Part shown: positions 49,438-59,272 of the stretch, one piece after another
Layout of the letters: each line of letters begins with the position of its first letter
How positions within the stretch are numbered: position 1 is the first letter of the stretch
From: Herbaspirillum chlorophenolicum
Lineage (GTDB): Bacteria; Pseudomonadota; Gammaproteobacteria; Burkholderiales; Burkholderiaceae_D
DNA: 64,000 bases
Assembly: GCF_001189955.1 (NCBI RefSeq)
Contig: NZ_LFLT01000020.1
Span: 1 to 64,000, forward strand
Direction: 5' to 3'
Position numbers and translations under genes: made by a program
The notes under the pieces: model-generated
What the model saw: only the letters and a program-made list of their open reading frames with translations
What the model was told of the DNA's origin: nothing
The model's database searches: none

Positions 49438-50271
49438 TCAGAAGCGCGCGGCCGCCTTGTTGCGGCCGCGCAGCCACTCCAGCGCCAGCAGCAGGCAGGT
49501 CGAGAAGATGATCAGGATCGTCGCCAGCGCGGCGATGGTCGGGCTGATGTTGTCCTTGATGCCGGCGAACATCTGGCGCGGCAATGTGGCCTGGTTGGGG
49601 CCGGCCACGAACAGCGTGAGCACCACTTCATCGAAGGAGGTGGCGAAGGCGAACAGCGCGCCGGAGATCAGGCCTGGCGCAATTACCGGCAGCGTGATGC
49701 GGAAGAAGGTGCGCAAGGGGCCGGCGCCCAGGCTCAGGCTGGCGCGCACCAGGTTGTGGTTGAACCCCTGCAGCGTGGCCAGTACGGTGGTGACCACGAA
49801 AGGGGCGCCCAGCGCCGCGTGCGCCAGGATCAGGCCGAGGTAGCTGTCGGACAGGCCGATGCGCGCGAAGAACATATACACGCCCACGCCGACCACCACC
49901 ACCGGCACGATCATGGGCGAGATCAGCACCGCCATCAGCACGCCCTTGCCGCGGAAGTCGGCCTTGTTCAGGCCGACCGCCGCCAACGTGCCGAGCACGG
50001 TGGCGATCACCGTGGCGGCGGGGGCGACGATGAAGCTGTTTTGCGCCGCGCGTATCCAGTCGTCGGAGGCGAACAGGTTCTGGTACCAGCGCAGCGACAC
50101 GCCCTTGATCGGATACATCAGGAAGCTGCTGTCGGAAAACGACAGCGGGATCATCACCAGGATCGGCAAGACCAGAAACAGCAGCACCAGCAGGTTGAAG
50201 CTGCGCGAGACGAAGAACCACAGGCGCTCGGCCAGCGAGACATAGGGCGGAAAGAGAGGTAGTTTGTTCAT
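49438..50271 (-). CDS. ABC transporter permease, PotC type
   Basis: 277 residues from the ATG at 50271, six helices, with the inner-membrane EAA-like loop NLVRASLSLGAGPLRTFFRITLPVIAPGL. Polyamine/opine/GABA-type importer family. Partner of the other permease, ATPase and binding protein in this operon. Confidence 0.91.
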   Translation of the reverse strand: MNKLPLFPPYVSLAERLWFFVSRSFNLLVLLFLVLPILVMIPLSFSDSSFLMYPIKGVSLRWYQNLFASDDWIRAAQNSFIVAPAATVIATVLGTLAAVGLNKADFRGKGVLMAVLISPMIVPVVVVGVGVYMFFARIGLSDSYLGLILAHAALGAPFVVTTVLATLQGFNHNLVRASLSLGAGPLRTFFRITLPVIAPGLISGALFAFATSFDEVVLTLFVAGPNQATLPRQMFAGIKDNISPTIAALATILIIFSTCLLLALEWLRGRNKAAARF

Positions 50272-50299
50272 GGTGATCCCCGTGTTGGTCTGCGGCGCG

Positions 50300-51583
50300 T
50301 CAGCCGATGCCGGCATCGATTTTGGCGAAGCGGCGGTACACGCCGTACAGCACCAGCGTGCCGGTCAGGAGCAGCGCGCCCAGCGCGCAGGCCATGCCCC
50401 AGTTGATGGTGGTGTTGATGAAATAGGCGATGAAGTAGCTCACCATTTGCTCATTGGGGCCGCCCAAGAGCGCCGGCGTGATGTAGTAGCCGCCGGCCAT
50501 GATGAACACCAGCAGCACGCCGGCGCCGATGCCGGGATAGGTCTGCGGCACGTACACGCGCCAGAACGCGGAAAAAGGATGGCTGCCCAGCGACACGGCC
50601 GCCTTGAGGTAGCTTGGCGGCACCGATTTCATCACGCTGTACAGCGGCAGGATCATGAAGGGCAGCAGGATGTGCGTCATCGAGATGTACACGCCGACGC
50701 GGTTGAATACCATCTCCAGCGGCGCGTGCGTGATGCCCACCAGCATCAGCGCCTTGTTGACCAGGCCTTCGGATTGCAGCAGTACGATCCAAGCTGCTAC
50801 GCGCACCAGGATCGAGGTCCAGAACGGGATCAGCACCAGGATCATCAGCAGGTTGGCGCGGCGCTCGCTCATGGTGGAGAGCCAGTAGGCCAGCGGATAG
50901 GCCAGCAGCAGCGTGATCACGGTCACGACCGCGCTCATCCACAGCGTGCGGCCGAAGATGGTGCGGTAGATGGAGGCGTCGGGATCGGCCTGGACGATGT
51001 CGCCGTAGACGTTCTGGCGCAGGTCCATCGAAGCCAGCAGGTAATAGGGGGAATAGAGCGAGCCGTTCTTCGCGATCACGCGCCAGACGTCCGGCTGGCC
51101 CCATTGCGCATTGAGGGCGATCAGGGCGTCTTTCGCGGCGGGCGGCGGCAATGGCTTGCCTTCGGCATCGCGCAAAGGCATGGCGCGCGTGGTGCCCATG
51201 ATCAGCGAGCGCGCGCCGGATAGTTCGATGTTGATACGGCGCGCCAGCTGGCCGGCGGTGGTGTCTTCCTTGGCGCGCGCCAGGTCTTCGGCCAGTTCGG
51301 CAAAGGCCTGGTCGGGCGGCAGCGCCTTGCGGTCCCATTTGGCCAGCACGGCCACGGTGCGCGGCAGCGTGGTGGCGACTTCGGGGTTTTCGACGGCGCG
51401 CTGCAGCAGCGCCACGATAGGCGCGACGAAGGTCAGCAGCAGGAAGATCGCCAGCGGCGCGATCAGCGCCAGGGCGGCGACGCGCTTGCGGGTGTCGGCG
51501 GCGCGCAGTTCGCGCCTGAGTTGCTGCGGTGTCGGTTCGGCCAGTGGCATGGCTGCGGCGGGGCTGGTGGCGATGGTGGTCAT
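50300..51583 (-). CDS. ABC transporter permease, PotB type, with large periplasmic insert
   Basis: 427 residues from the ATG at 51583; typical PotB permeases are about 280-300. After the first helix (36-60) comes a hydrophilic stretch of about 145 residues (62-208), then the usual helices and the loop PPSYLKAAVSLGSHPFSAFWRVYVPQTYPGI. The insert is probably periplasmic and could contact the binding protein. Its reading frame is continuous, so this is not an error. Same operon as gabT and gabD. Confidence 0.9.
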   Translation of the reverse strand: MTTIATSPAAAMPLAEPTPQQLRRELRAADTRKRVAALALIAPLAIFLLLTFVAPIVALLQRAVENPEVATTLPRTVAVLAKWDRKALPPDQAFAELAEDLARAKEDTTAGQLARRINIELSGARSLIMGTTRAMPLRDAEGKPLPPPAAKDALIALNAQWGQPDVWRVIAKNGSLYSPYYLLASMDLRQNVYGDIVQADPDASIYRTIFGRTLWMSAVVTVITLLLAYPLAYWLSTMSERRANLLMILVLIPFWTSILVRVAAWIVLLQSEGLVNKALMLVGITHAPLEMVFNRVGVYISMTHILLPFMILPLYSVMKSVPPSYLKAAVSLGSHPFSAFWRVYVPQTYPGIGAGVLLVFIMAGGYYITPALLGGPNEQMVSYFIAYFINTTINWGMACALGALLLTGTLVLYGVYRRFAKIDAGIG

Positions 51584-51675
51584 GGTTCGGTATTCCTGGT
51601 GCGGCATAGGTAAAGCGTAGCCGGCGCCTGCACGCGCAGCCGAGGGCCGCATGCAGGCGCCGGGTCAGGCGCTGA

Positions 51676-52722
51676 TTACTTCGCGACCCAGGCGGAGAAG
51701 CGCTGTTCCAGCTCCTCGCCATGGTCGGTCCAGAACTGCAGGCTCAACTGGATGGAGTCCTTGGCGTTGGCGGTGGATGTCGGCAGGTTGCCCAGGGTCT
51801 TGGCGTCCAGCAGCTTCAATGCACCCTTGTTGACCGGGCCGTAGGCGATGTTGTTGGCATAGGTCTTCTGGGTTTCGGGCTGGCTGGCGTAGCTGATGAA
51901 CTTCTCGCCCAGCGCCTTGTTCGGCGAACCCTTGGGGATCACCCAGTAGTCCAGCGTATAGACGCTGCCGGCCCAGACCACCTTGAGGTTCTTGCCTTCG
52001 CGCTGGGCAGCGTCGATGCGGCCGTTGAAGGCATTGGCCATCACCACGTCGCCGGAGGCCAGGAACTGCGCCGGCAGCGCGCCTGCATCCCACCACTGGA
52101 TGTACGGCTTCAATTGGTCCAGCTTCTTGAAGGCGCGGTCCACGCCGCCCTTCTCGGACAGCACCTTGTAGACGTCCTTGGTCGGCACGCCATCGGCCAT
52201 CAGCGCGAACTCCAGGTTGAACTGGGCGCTCTTCTTCATGCCGCGCTTGCCGGGGTATTTCTTGACGTCCCAGAAATCGGCCCAGCCGGTCGGCGCCGTC
52301 TTGAGCTTGTCGGCGTTGTAGGCCAGCACGGTGGACCAGACGAAGGCGCCCATGCCGCATTCGCTGACGGTAGCTTCGGGGATGTAGTCATCCTTCTTGA
52401 TGGTTTTGCTCAGGTCGAGCTTCTCGATCAGGCCGTCGTCACAGGCGCGGTTGAGGTCGCCGCCATCGATTTCCACCACGTCCCAGCTGACTTTCTTCGC
52501 TTCCACCATGGCCTTAACCTTGGCCAGTTCGCCGTTGAATTCGGCGGTCACGACCTTGGTGCCGGTGCTTTTCTGGAAGGGTTCGACGTAGGCGACCTTC
52601 TGCGCGTTGGCGTTGGCGCCGCCGAAGTTGACCACGGTCAGTTCCGCGGCCGAAGCTGCGCCGACGGAAAACAGCATGCCCAGGGCGAGTGGGGATAACA
52701 GAGCAGGAGATAGGCGTTTCAT
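51676..52722 (-). CDS. ABC transporter periplasmic binding protein, PotD type
   Basis: 348 residues with a signal peptide of about 25 residues ending SAA. PotD-like: ELTVVNFGGANANAQKVAYVEPF, WDVVEIDGGDL and VWSTVLAYNADKL. Relatives bind polyamines or other small cationic or zwitterionic compounds. In this context GABA or a related amine is the likely ligand (inference). Confidence 0.91.
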   Translation of the reverse strand: MKRLSPALLSPLALGMLFSVGAASAAELTVVNFGGANANAQKVAYVEPFQKSTGTKVVTAEFNGELAKVKAMVEAKKVSWDVVEIDGGDLNRACDDGLIEKLDLSKTIKKDDYIPEATVSECGMGAFVWSTVLAYNADKLKTAPTGWADFWDVKKYPGKRGMKKSAQFNLEFALMADGVPTKDVYKVLSEKGGVDRAFKKLDQLKPYIQWWDAGALPAQFLASGDVVMANAFNGRIDAAQREGKNLKVVWAGSVYTLDYWVIPKGSPNKALGEKFISYASQPETQKTYANNIAYGPVNKGALKLLDAKTLGNLPTSTANAKDSIQLSLQFWTDHGEELEQRFSAWVAK

Positions 52723-52816
52723 GTGTTCCTCGTTGGTTATGTTGCGATGTTGGAGTTGTACTTGGAACTGCCGGCAATCTTGTTGTTGCCTTCAAGGGTT
52801 GAAGCCGGTGTTGCGT

Positions 52817-53950
52817 TTAGAGAAAACAGCGCAGGTACTGCGGTGCGATCTCAAGCGTTGCCTCGCCGCCTTCGGCCAGACCGGCCAGCGCCGGGTCGGA
52901 CAGCGAAAGCTTGACGAAGCAGTCCTCCTGGCCGGCCACGGTACAGCGCACGCGCACGTGGTCGCCAAAATAGATCAGGCCGGCGATGCGCGCCCTGATG
53001 TGATTGGACCCGGTGCTTTCCGGCGCCGCGCCCGCATGCAGGCGGATGCGCTCCGGCCGTACACAGGCGGTGACCGTCTGGCCGGCATGGGCGCGATGCA
53101 CGTTCAGGCCGGCGAGCTGCGCGCCGTCCGGCAGGCGCAGGGTACAGCGCTCGCCGGTGACCGATTCGACGCCGCCCTTGAAGCGGTTGTTGTCGCCGAT
53201 GAAGTTGGCCACGAACTGGTTTTCGGGATATTCGTAGAGCTCGGTCACCGGCGCCAACTGCTGGATCACCCCCTGGTCGAAGACCGCCACGCGGTCGGAC
53301 ATGGTGAGCGCTTCGCTCTGGTCGTGGGTGACGTAGACGAAGGTCACGCCCAGGCGCTTGTGCAATGCCTTCAGCTCCAGCTGCATGTGTTCGCGCAACT
53401 GCTTGTCGAGCGCGCCCAGCGGTTCGTCCATCAGCACCAGCTGCGGATCGAACACCAGCGTGCGCGCCAGTGCCACGCGCTGCTGCTGGCCGCCGGAGAG
53501 CTGGGTCGGGTAACGGTCGCCGAACTTGCCCATCTGCACCATGTCCAGCGCCTGCTTGACCTTGGCTTCGCGCTCGGCGCGTTTCATCTTGCGCACCGAC
53601 AGCGGGTAGGCCACGTTCTGGGCGATGGTCATGTGCGGGAACAGCGCGTAGTTCTGGAACACCATGCCGATGTTGCGCTTGTGCGGCGGCACACGGTTGA
53701 GCAACTGGCCGTCCAGGCGGATTTCGCCGCCGGTGGGAAATTCGAAGCCGGCCAGCATCATCAGGCAAGTGGTCTTGCCCGAGCCCGAGGGGCCCAGCAG
53801 CGTCAGGAACTCACCGCGGTGGATCTCCAGGTCCAGGCTCTTGACGATCAGGTTTTCGCCGTCATAGGTTTTTTTCACGCCGCTGAACTGCACCAGCACA
53901 TCGCTGGTCTGCGGCGCGATGTCTCTCTGCCTCAATGCGTTTGCACTCAT
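52817..53950 (-). CDS. ABC transporter ATPase, PotA type
   Basis: 377 residues from the ATG at 53950. Walker [10 protein letters not shown], signature [10 protein letters not shown], Walker [13 protein letters not shown], then a C-terminal TOBE domain (about 270-375). Energises the GABA-type importer. Lies between gabT and the binding protein gene. Confidence 0.93.
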   Translation of the reverse strand: MSANALRQRDIAPQTSDVLVQFSGVKKTYDGENLIVKSLDLEIHRGEFLTLLGPSGSGKTTCLMMLAGFEFPTGGEIRLDGQLLNRVPPHKRNIGMVFQNYALFPHMTIAQNVAYPLSVRKMKRAEREAKVKQALDMVQMGKFGDRYPTQLSGGQQQRVALARTLVFDPQLVLMDEPLGALDKQLREHMQLELKALHKRLGVTFVYVTHDQSEALTMSDRVAVFDQGVIQQLAPVTELYEYPENQFVANFIGDNNRFKGGVESVTGERCTLRLPDGAQLAGLNVHRAHAGQTVTACVRPERIRLHAGAAPESTGSNHIRARIAGLIYFGDHVRVRCTVAGQEDCFVKLSLSDPALAGLAEGGEATLEIAPQYLRCFL

Positions 53951-53990
53951 TGTTGTTCTCCCTCTGCAAAAGTCAGGCGCGATGCAAAAC

Positions 53991-55274
53991 TCAGGCCAGC
54001 CGTATCGCGGCCGACAGGATATCCAGCGCTTCATCCATGACGGTATCGGGAATCGTCAGCGGGAACAAGAAGCGGATGACGTTGCCATAGCTGCCGCAGG
54101 TCAGCAGCAGCAAGCCGTTTTGCAGCGCGTGCTGCTGCACCTTCTTCGCGTATTCGGCATCCGGCTTGTGGCTGCCAGGCTGGGTGAATTCCACCGCCAC
54201 CATCGCGCCCAGGCCGCGCACCTCGCCGATCTGCGGCACGGCCGATTTCAGTTCGCCCAGGTGGTCCTTCAGTTTCTGGCCCAGGCGCGCGCCGCGCGCC
54301 ACCAGGTTTTCCTCGGCAATCACATCCAGTACCGCCAGCGCCGAGGCCACCGCCAGCGGGTTGCCGGCATAGGTGCCGCCCAGGCCGCCGGGGGCGGGCG
54401 CATCCATGATCTCGGCGCGGCCGCAGACGGCCGCCAGCGGCATGCCGCCGGCCAGGCTCTTGGCCATGGTCATCAGGTCGGGCAGCACGTCGTAGTGCTC
54501 CATCGCAAACAGTTTGCCGGTACGGGCGAAGCCGGTCTGCACTTCATCGGCGATCAGCAGGATGCCGTACTCGTCGCACAGCGCGCGCAGGCCGCGCATG
54601 AACTCCGGCGGCGCGGCGTAGAAGCCGCCTTCGCCTTGCACCGGTTCCAGGATGATGGCTGCCACGCGCCTGGGGTCGACGTCGCTCTTGAACAGGTTCG
54701 CCACCGCATCCAGCGCGTCGGCGCTGCTGATGCCGTGCAGGGCATTCGGATAGGGTGCATGGAATACCTCGCCCGGGAACGGGCCGAAGCCCAGCTTGTA
54801 CGGCGCCACCTTGCCGGTCAGCGCCATGCCCATCATGGTGCGGCCGTGGAAGCCGCCGGCGAAGGCGATGATGGCGGGACGGCCGGTGTGGGCGCGGGCG
54901 ATCTTGACGGCGTTTTCCACGGCTTCGGCGCCGGTCGAGAACAGCGCGGTCTTCTTGGCGTGGGTGCCTGGGGTGATGGCGTTGATGCGTTCGGCCAGCT
55001 CCACATAGCTTGCATACGGCACGATCTGGTAGGCGGTATGGGTGAATTTTTCCATCTGGGCGCGGATGGCATCCATCAGCTTCGGATGGCGGTGGCCGGT
55101 GTTGAGCACGGCGATGCCGGCGGCGAAGTCGATGAAGCGGCGGCCCTCCACATCCCACAGTTCGGAATTGGATGCGCGCTCGGCGTAGAAGTCGCACATC
55201 ACACCCACGCCGCGCGGGGTGGCGGCGTTTTTGCGCTGCTGCAGTTGCTGGTTGCTGATGGCCTTGCTGTTCAT
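53991..55274 (-). CDS. gabT: 4-aminobutyrate aminotransferase
   Basis: 427 residues from the ATG at 55274 with GGAG upstream. Class III PLP aminotransferase: GAEAVENAVKIAR, GGFHGRT, ADEVQTGFARTG and PLP lysine Lys272 in MAKSLAGG. It moves the amino group of GABA (or a diamine) to 2-oxoglutarate, giving succinate semialdehyde for GabD. First gene of the operon, divergent from a GabR-like regulator. Confidence 0.93.
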   Translation of the reverse strand: MNSKAISNQQLQQRKNAATPRGVGVMCDFYAERASNSELWDVEGRRFIDFAAGIAVLNTGHRHPKLMDAIRAQMEKFTHTAYQIVPYASYVELAERINAITPGTHAKKTALFSTGAEAVENAVKIARAHTGRPAIIAFAGGFHGRTMMGMALTGKVAPYKLGFGPFPGEVFHAPYPNALHGISSADALDAVANLFKSDVDPRRVAAIILEPVQGEGGFYAAPPEFMRGLRALCDEYGILLIADEVQTGFARTGKLFAMEHYDVLPDLMTMAKSLAGGMPLAAVCGRAEIMDAPAPGGLGGTYAGNPLAVASALAVLDVIAEENLVARGARLGQKLKDHLGELKSAVPQIGEVRGLGAMVAVEFTQPGSHKPDAEYAKKVQQHALQNGLLLLTCGSYGNVIRFLFPLTIPDTVMDEALDILSAAIRLA

Positions 55275-55346
55275 TGCTTGCTCCGGTGAAAGGGCGCCTC
55301 GGCGGCGCATGAAATTCTTGTTCCGGAACCGATACTAAAACTGAAA

Positions 55347-55367
55347 TGGACCTGTAATATAGATCCA
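55347..55367. promoter_or_regulatory. Candidate GabR site
   Basis: TGGACC and GATCCA (a near inverted repeat, 9 bases apart) in the 117-base gap between gabT and the divergent regulator gene. MocR-type regulators often bind repeats of this kind; the match is only approximate. Confidence 0.35.
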
Positions 55368-55391
55368 ATCTTAAATATTTGATGGTGCCAA

Positions 55392-56954
55392 TTGAAGCTC
55401 GCCTCGCTCTCCGATTACCTGCTGCTGCGCATCGAACGCGGGGCGCAAAAGAACGCTCCAGCCAAGGCCGGAAAGACCTCCGCTCATGGAAGCGCCGCAG
55501 CGAAAACGGCCGCGCGCGCGCCTCGCATGCCCGTCAATCGCCAGATTTACCAGCTGATCCGCGAAGCCATCCTGGCGCAGACGCTGCCGGCGGGATTGCA
55601 GTTGCCGTCCTCGCGCGACCTCGCGGCCGAGCTTGGCATGTCGCGCAACACCGTGACCTACGCCTACGAGCAACTGCTGGCCGAGGGCTACCTGGAAAGC
55701 CGTACCGGTGCCGGTACCTTCGTGGCCGATACCGAGCCGGACCAGATCCCCGAGACGGTCGAGCGTAGCGAGCCGCTGACCGATCCGTCGGGCAAGTCGG
55801 AACTGTCGGCGCGCGGCGCCATGCTCACGCGCCAGGCCGGCGTGGGGGAGCGGCAGTGGGGCGCCTTCATGCCCGGCGTGCCGGACGTGACCTGCGTGCC
55901 GCACAAGGTATGGAGCCGGCTGCAGAACAAGCATTGGCGCCGCTCCAATTCGGACTTGCTCACCTATGGGCCGGGCGCCGGCTATGCACCGCTGCGCGAG
56001 GCGGTGGCCGAATATCTGCGGGTGGCGCGCTCGGTCAATTGCAATGCGTCGCAGGTGCTGATCACGACCGGTATCCACCAGTCGATCGACATCGTGGTCA
56101 AGCTGCTGGGCGAGCATGGCGATTCGGCCTGGGTGGAGGACCCTTGCTACTGGGGGACGCGCAGCGTGCTCAATTCGCTGGGCATACAGTCGGTGCCGAT
56201 CACGGTCGACCAGGAGGGCATGCGCATGCGCCTGGCCAACCTGCGGCGGCCGCCGCGCTTCATCTGCACCACGCCTTCGCACCAGTATCCGCTGGGCATG
56301 GTGATGAGCCTGTCGCGGCGGCGCATGCTGCTGGAATACGCCGCCGCGCACAAGGTATGGATCATCGAGGACGACTACGACAGCGAGTTCCGCTACGGCG
56401 GACGTCCGCTGGCGTCGCTGCAAGGCATGGACACGCACGACCGCGTGCTCTACATGGGCACCTTCAGCAAGATCATGTTCCCGGGCTTGCGCATCGGTTT
56501 CCTGGTGGTGCCGGAGTCGCTGGCGAAAGCCTTCTCGACCGGCATCGCCGAGCTTTACCGCAACGGCCAGGTGTTCCTGCAGGCCACGCTGGCCGACTTC
56601 ATGGGGGAGGGGCATTTCGCCTCGCACATCCGCAAGATGCGTGTGCTGTATGCCGAGCGCTTGCAATTGCTGCAGCAGTCGATCGACCGCCACTTCGGTG
56701 AAAAGATGACGATCACCGGCGGCGAGGCGGGATTGCATCTGGTGCTGGGTTTGCCGCCGGAATGCGACGATGTCGCCATCTGCGAGGAAGCACTGCGCGC
56801 GGGCATCATCGTGCGGCCGCTGTCGCGTTACTACATGCACGCGCGCAGTGCGCGGCGTGGGCTACTGCTGGGCTATGCCAGCGTGCCCAACGCAGAGATA
56901 GCATCCAGCTTCGACAAGCTGGCGGCGGTGATCAAGCGCCACTTGCCGGGCTGA
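55392..56954 (+). CDS. gabR: GabR-like MocR-family transcriptional regulator
   Basis: 520 residues from a TTG start. A stop codon lies four codons upstream in frame, and the N-terminus KLASLSDYLLLRIER is typical of MocR proteins, so TTG 55392 is preferred to ATG 55527. A GntR winged helix (about 46-115; SRDLAAELGMSRNTVTYAYEQL) is joined to a PLP aminotransferase-like domain (160-515; YMGTFSKIMFPGLRIGF has the Lys). GabR activates gabTD in response to GABA and PLP. Divergent from gabT. Confidence 0.9.
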   Translation: MKLASLSDYLLLRIERGAQKNAPAKAGKTSAHGSAAAKTAARAPRMPVNRQIYQLIREAILAQTLPAGLQLPSSRDLAAELGMSRNTVTYAYEQLLAEGYLESRTGAGTFVADTEPDQIPETVERSEPLTDPSGKSELSARGAMLTRQAGVGERQWGAFMPGVPDVTCVPHKVWSRLQNKHWRRSNSDLLTYGPGAGYAPLREAVAEYLRVARSVNCNASQVLITTGIHQSIDIVVKLLGEHGDSAWVEDPCYWGTRSVLNSLGIQSVPITVDQEGMRMRLANLRRPPRFICTTPSHQYPLGMVMSLSRRRMLLEYAAAHKVWIIEDDYDSEFRYGGRPLASLQGMDTHDRVLYMGTFSKIMFPGLRIGFLVVPESLAKAFSTGIAELYRNGQVFLQATLADFMGEGHFASHIRKMRVLYAERLQLLQQSIDRHFGEKMTITGGEAGLHLVLGLPPECDDVAICEEALRAGIIVRPLSRYYMHARSARRGLLLGYASVPNAEIASSFDKLAAVIKRHLPG

Positions 56955-56963
56955 GCGACAGGT

Positions 56964-57893
56964 TCAGGCCCGCGTTGCCAGCTCCCGTTCCAGGTCGGCA
57001 TGCAGGGCGGTGCAGCGTGACGCCAGCAGCGCCTGCAACTGGCGTACCGCCGGCGAATACTGGCGCCGGTGCGGGCATACCAGGTGCAGCGGCACCGACT
57101 GGCCGCGCTGCTGCGGCAGGATGATGTCGAGGCGCCCGGCGCGCACGTCGGCGCCCACATCCAGCCAGGACTTGTAGGCGATGCCTTCGCCGGCCATCGC
57201 CCAGCGCCGCACCACGTCGCCGTCGTCGGCGACCAGCGGCCCCTTCACTTGCACGGTCTGCTGGCCATCGGCCAGCGGGAAGAACCATTTATCGTAGACC
57301 CGGCTGTGCAACTGGTACTGCAGGCAGTCGTGCTGCATCAGCTCTTGCAAGGTTTGCGGCGCGCCGTGCCGGCGCAGGTAGTCGGGGGAGGCCACCAGCA
57401 CGCGCCGGTTGTCGGGCGCCAGCGGCAGCGCGATGAAGCTGGCGTCGTCCATGCGGCCATAGCGGATGGCGATGTCGACCGGGGCGCGGAACACGTCGGC
57501 CACCTGGTCCGACACCAGCAGGCGCAGATCCAGCCTCGGATTGTCGCGGCGGAATTCCGATAGCCAGGCCAGCAGCACGTTGCGGCCGAGGTCGGACGGC
57601 GCGGCCACCTGCAGCGTGCCGTACAGCTCGGCGTCGTCGCCGCGCAGGCCATCCTGGCCTTCGCGCAAGGTCTGCAGCGCTTCCAATGCATAGGGCAGGT
57701 AGCGTTCGCCTTCTTCCGTCAGGCGCAGGCTGCGGGTGGAGCGGGCGAACAGGCGGATGTCGAGGTCGCGCTCCAGGCGGCCGATAGCGGCGCTCACCTG
57801 GCCGGGCAGCAGGTCGGCCTCGCGCGCGGCCTGGGAGAAGCTGCCCAGGGCGGCCGAGCGGACAAACAATTGGAGGTCTTCTAAGCGGATCAT
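56964..57893 (-). CDS. LysR-family transcriptional regulator
   Basis: 309 residues from the ATG at 57893; a GTG two codons upstream is the alternative. Winged helix MIRLEDLQLFVRSAALGSFSQ... (1-60) then a LysR effector domain (about 90-290). Divergent from the quinone-oxidoreductase-type gene at 58048, its probable target. Convergent with gabR, whose stop is 9 bases away. Confidence 0.92.
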   Translation of the reverse strand: MIRLEDLQLFVRSAALGSFSQAAREADLLPGQVSAAIGRLERDLDIRLFARSTRSLRLTEEGERYLPYALEALQTLREGQDGLRGDDAELYGTLQVAAPSDLGRNVLLAWLSEFRRDNPRLDLRLLVSDQVADVFRAPVDIAIRYGRMDDASFIALPLAPDNRRVLVASPDYLRRHGAPQTLQELMQHDCLQYQLHSRVYDKWFFPLADGQQTVQVKGPLVADDGDVVRRWAMAGEGIAYKSWLDVGADVRAGRLDIILPQQRGQSVPLHLVCPHRRQYSPAVRQLQALLASRCTALHADLERELATRA

Positions 57894-58047
57894 TTTCACA
57901 TCTGGCGTGAAAGTCTTAATCGGAAACGCGGATGGTCGACGCGCCGGCGCTTGCTTAATATGGCTTCCAATGGTGGAAGGTATTCCGGTATTGCCGGGGC
58001 AGTAGCTTCCCGCCGAAGATCACTTTACCTCAGGAAAAGGAAATGAC

Positions 58048-59055
58048 ATGAAAGCGATAGTCTACACGCAGCACGGCTTGCCGATTACCGATGCCAATTC
58101 ACTGGTGGATACCGACTTGCCGCAGCCCACGCCGGGCCCGCGTGACCTGCTGGTCGAAGTCAGGGCGGTATCGGTCAACCCGGTCGACACCAAGATCCGT
58201 ACCGGCGCGCCGGTCAAGGAGCCGCGCGTGTTGGGATGGGACGCTGCCGGGGTGGTGCGTGCCGTGGGTTCCGGGGTAACGCTGTTCAAAGCCGGGGATG
58301 AGGTGTTCTACGCCGGCTCCATCACGCGTCCCGGTTCCAACAGCGAGCTGCATCTGGTGGACGAGCGTATCGTCGGCGCCAAGCCGGGGAGCCTGGGCTA
58401 TGCCGACGCCGCGGCGATCCCGCTGACGGCGATCACTGCCTGGGAACTGCTGTTCGACCGTCTCGCCGTGCCTGAGAACGGCGGCGACGGCAAGAGCTTG
58501 CTGATTATCGGCGCGGCCGGCGGCGTCGGTTCCATGCTGGTCCAGCTGGCGCGCAAGCTGACCCGCCTGACCGTGATCGGCACCGCATCGCGCAAGGAAA
58601 CGCAACAATGGGTCGGCGAGCTGGGCGCGCATCACGTGATCGACCATAGCCAGCCGTTGCAGGAGCAGTTGCAGAAGATCGGCCTGGCCAATGTCGACAT
58701 CGTCATCAGCCTGACCCATACCGGCCAGCATTACGCGCAGATTGTCGAGGTGCTGGCGCCGCAGGGCCAGTTCGCGCTGATCGACGACCCGGCCACGCTG
58801 GATGCCTTGCCGCTCAAGCGCAAGAGTATCTCCCTGCACTGGGAACTGATGTTCACCCGCTCGATGTTCGAGACGCCGGATATGATCAGGCAGCACCAGT
58901 TGCTGCAGCGCGTATCGTCGCTGATCGATGAGGGCGTGATCCGGACCACGCTGGGTGAGAATTTCGGCAAGATCAATGCCGACAACCTGCGCCGCGCCCA
59001 CGCACTGATCGAAACCGGCCGCGCGCGCGGCAAGGTGGTGCTGGAAGGCTTCTGA
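58048..59055 (+). CDS. Zinc-type alcohol dehydrogenase family, quinone oxidoreductase-like
   Basis: 335 residues: MKAIVYTQHGLPI start, GWDAAGVVRAVGSGV, and nucleotide-binding GAAGGVGSMLVQLARK. Medium-chain reductase without structural zinc cysteines, so it likely reduces quinones or enones with NADPH. AAGGAAATGAC upstream. Divergent LysR regulator suggests induction by an electrophile (inference). Confidence 0.9.
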   Translation: MKAIVYTQHGLPITDANSLVDTDLPQPTPGPRDLLVEVRAVSVNPVDTKIRTGAPVKEPRVLGWDAAGVVRAVGSGVTLFKAGDEVFYAGSITRPGSNSELHLVDERIVGAKPGSLGYADAAAIPLTAITAWELLFDRLAVPENGGDGKSLLIIGAAGGVGSMLVQLARKLTRLTVIGTASRKETQQWVGELGAHHVIDHSQPLQEQLQKIGLANVDIVISLTHTGQHYAQIVEVLAPQGQFALIDDPATLDALPLKRKSISLHWELMFTRSMFETPDMIRQHQLLQRVSSLIDEGVIRTTLGENFGKINADNLRRAHALIETGRARGKVVLEGF

Positions 59056-59272
59056 GCCGGGCAGTTTTTGCTACCGTGAGCGGGGGAGGACAGGACGACG
59101 GAGGTGAGGCCGCAGCTTGCCCTTCATCCCGGCAGCGGTCGCACAACGCGATGATTGAAAGTTATCTTTAATGCAATCTTCCGGGTTCGCCCCATGGCGC
59201 ATGGTAAATTACGGAGTCCGGGTTGGTATTTTTTTGACCCGGGCCCCTCGACAAGCCCTATAGGAACCCTAG

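Noticed and set aside
47828..49843. Plus-strand open frame of 671 codons
   Set aside because: Antisense to gabD and the PotC-type permease; no recognisable motif.
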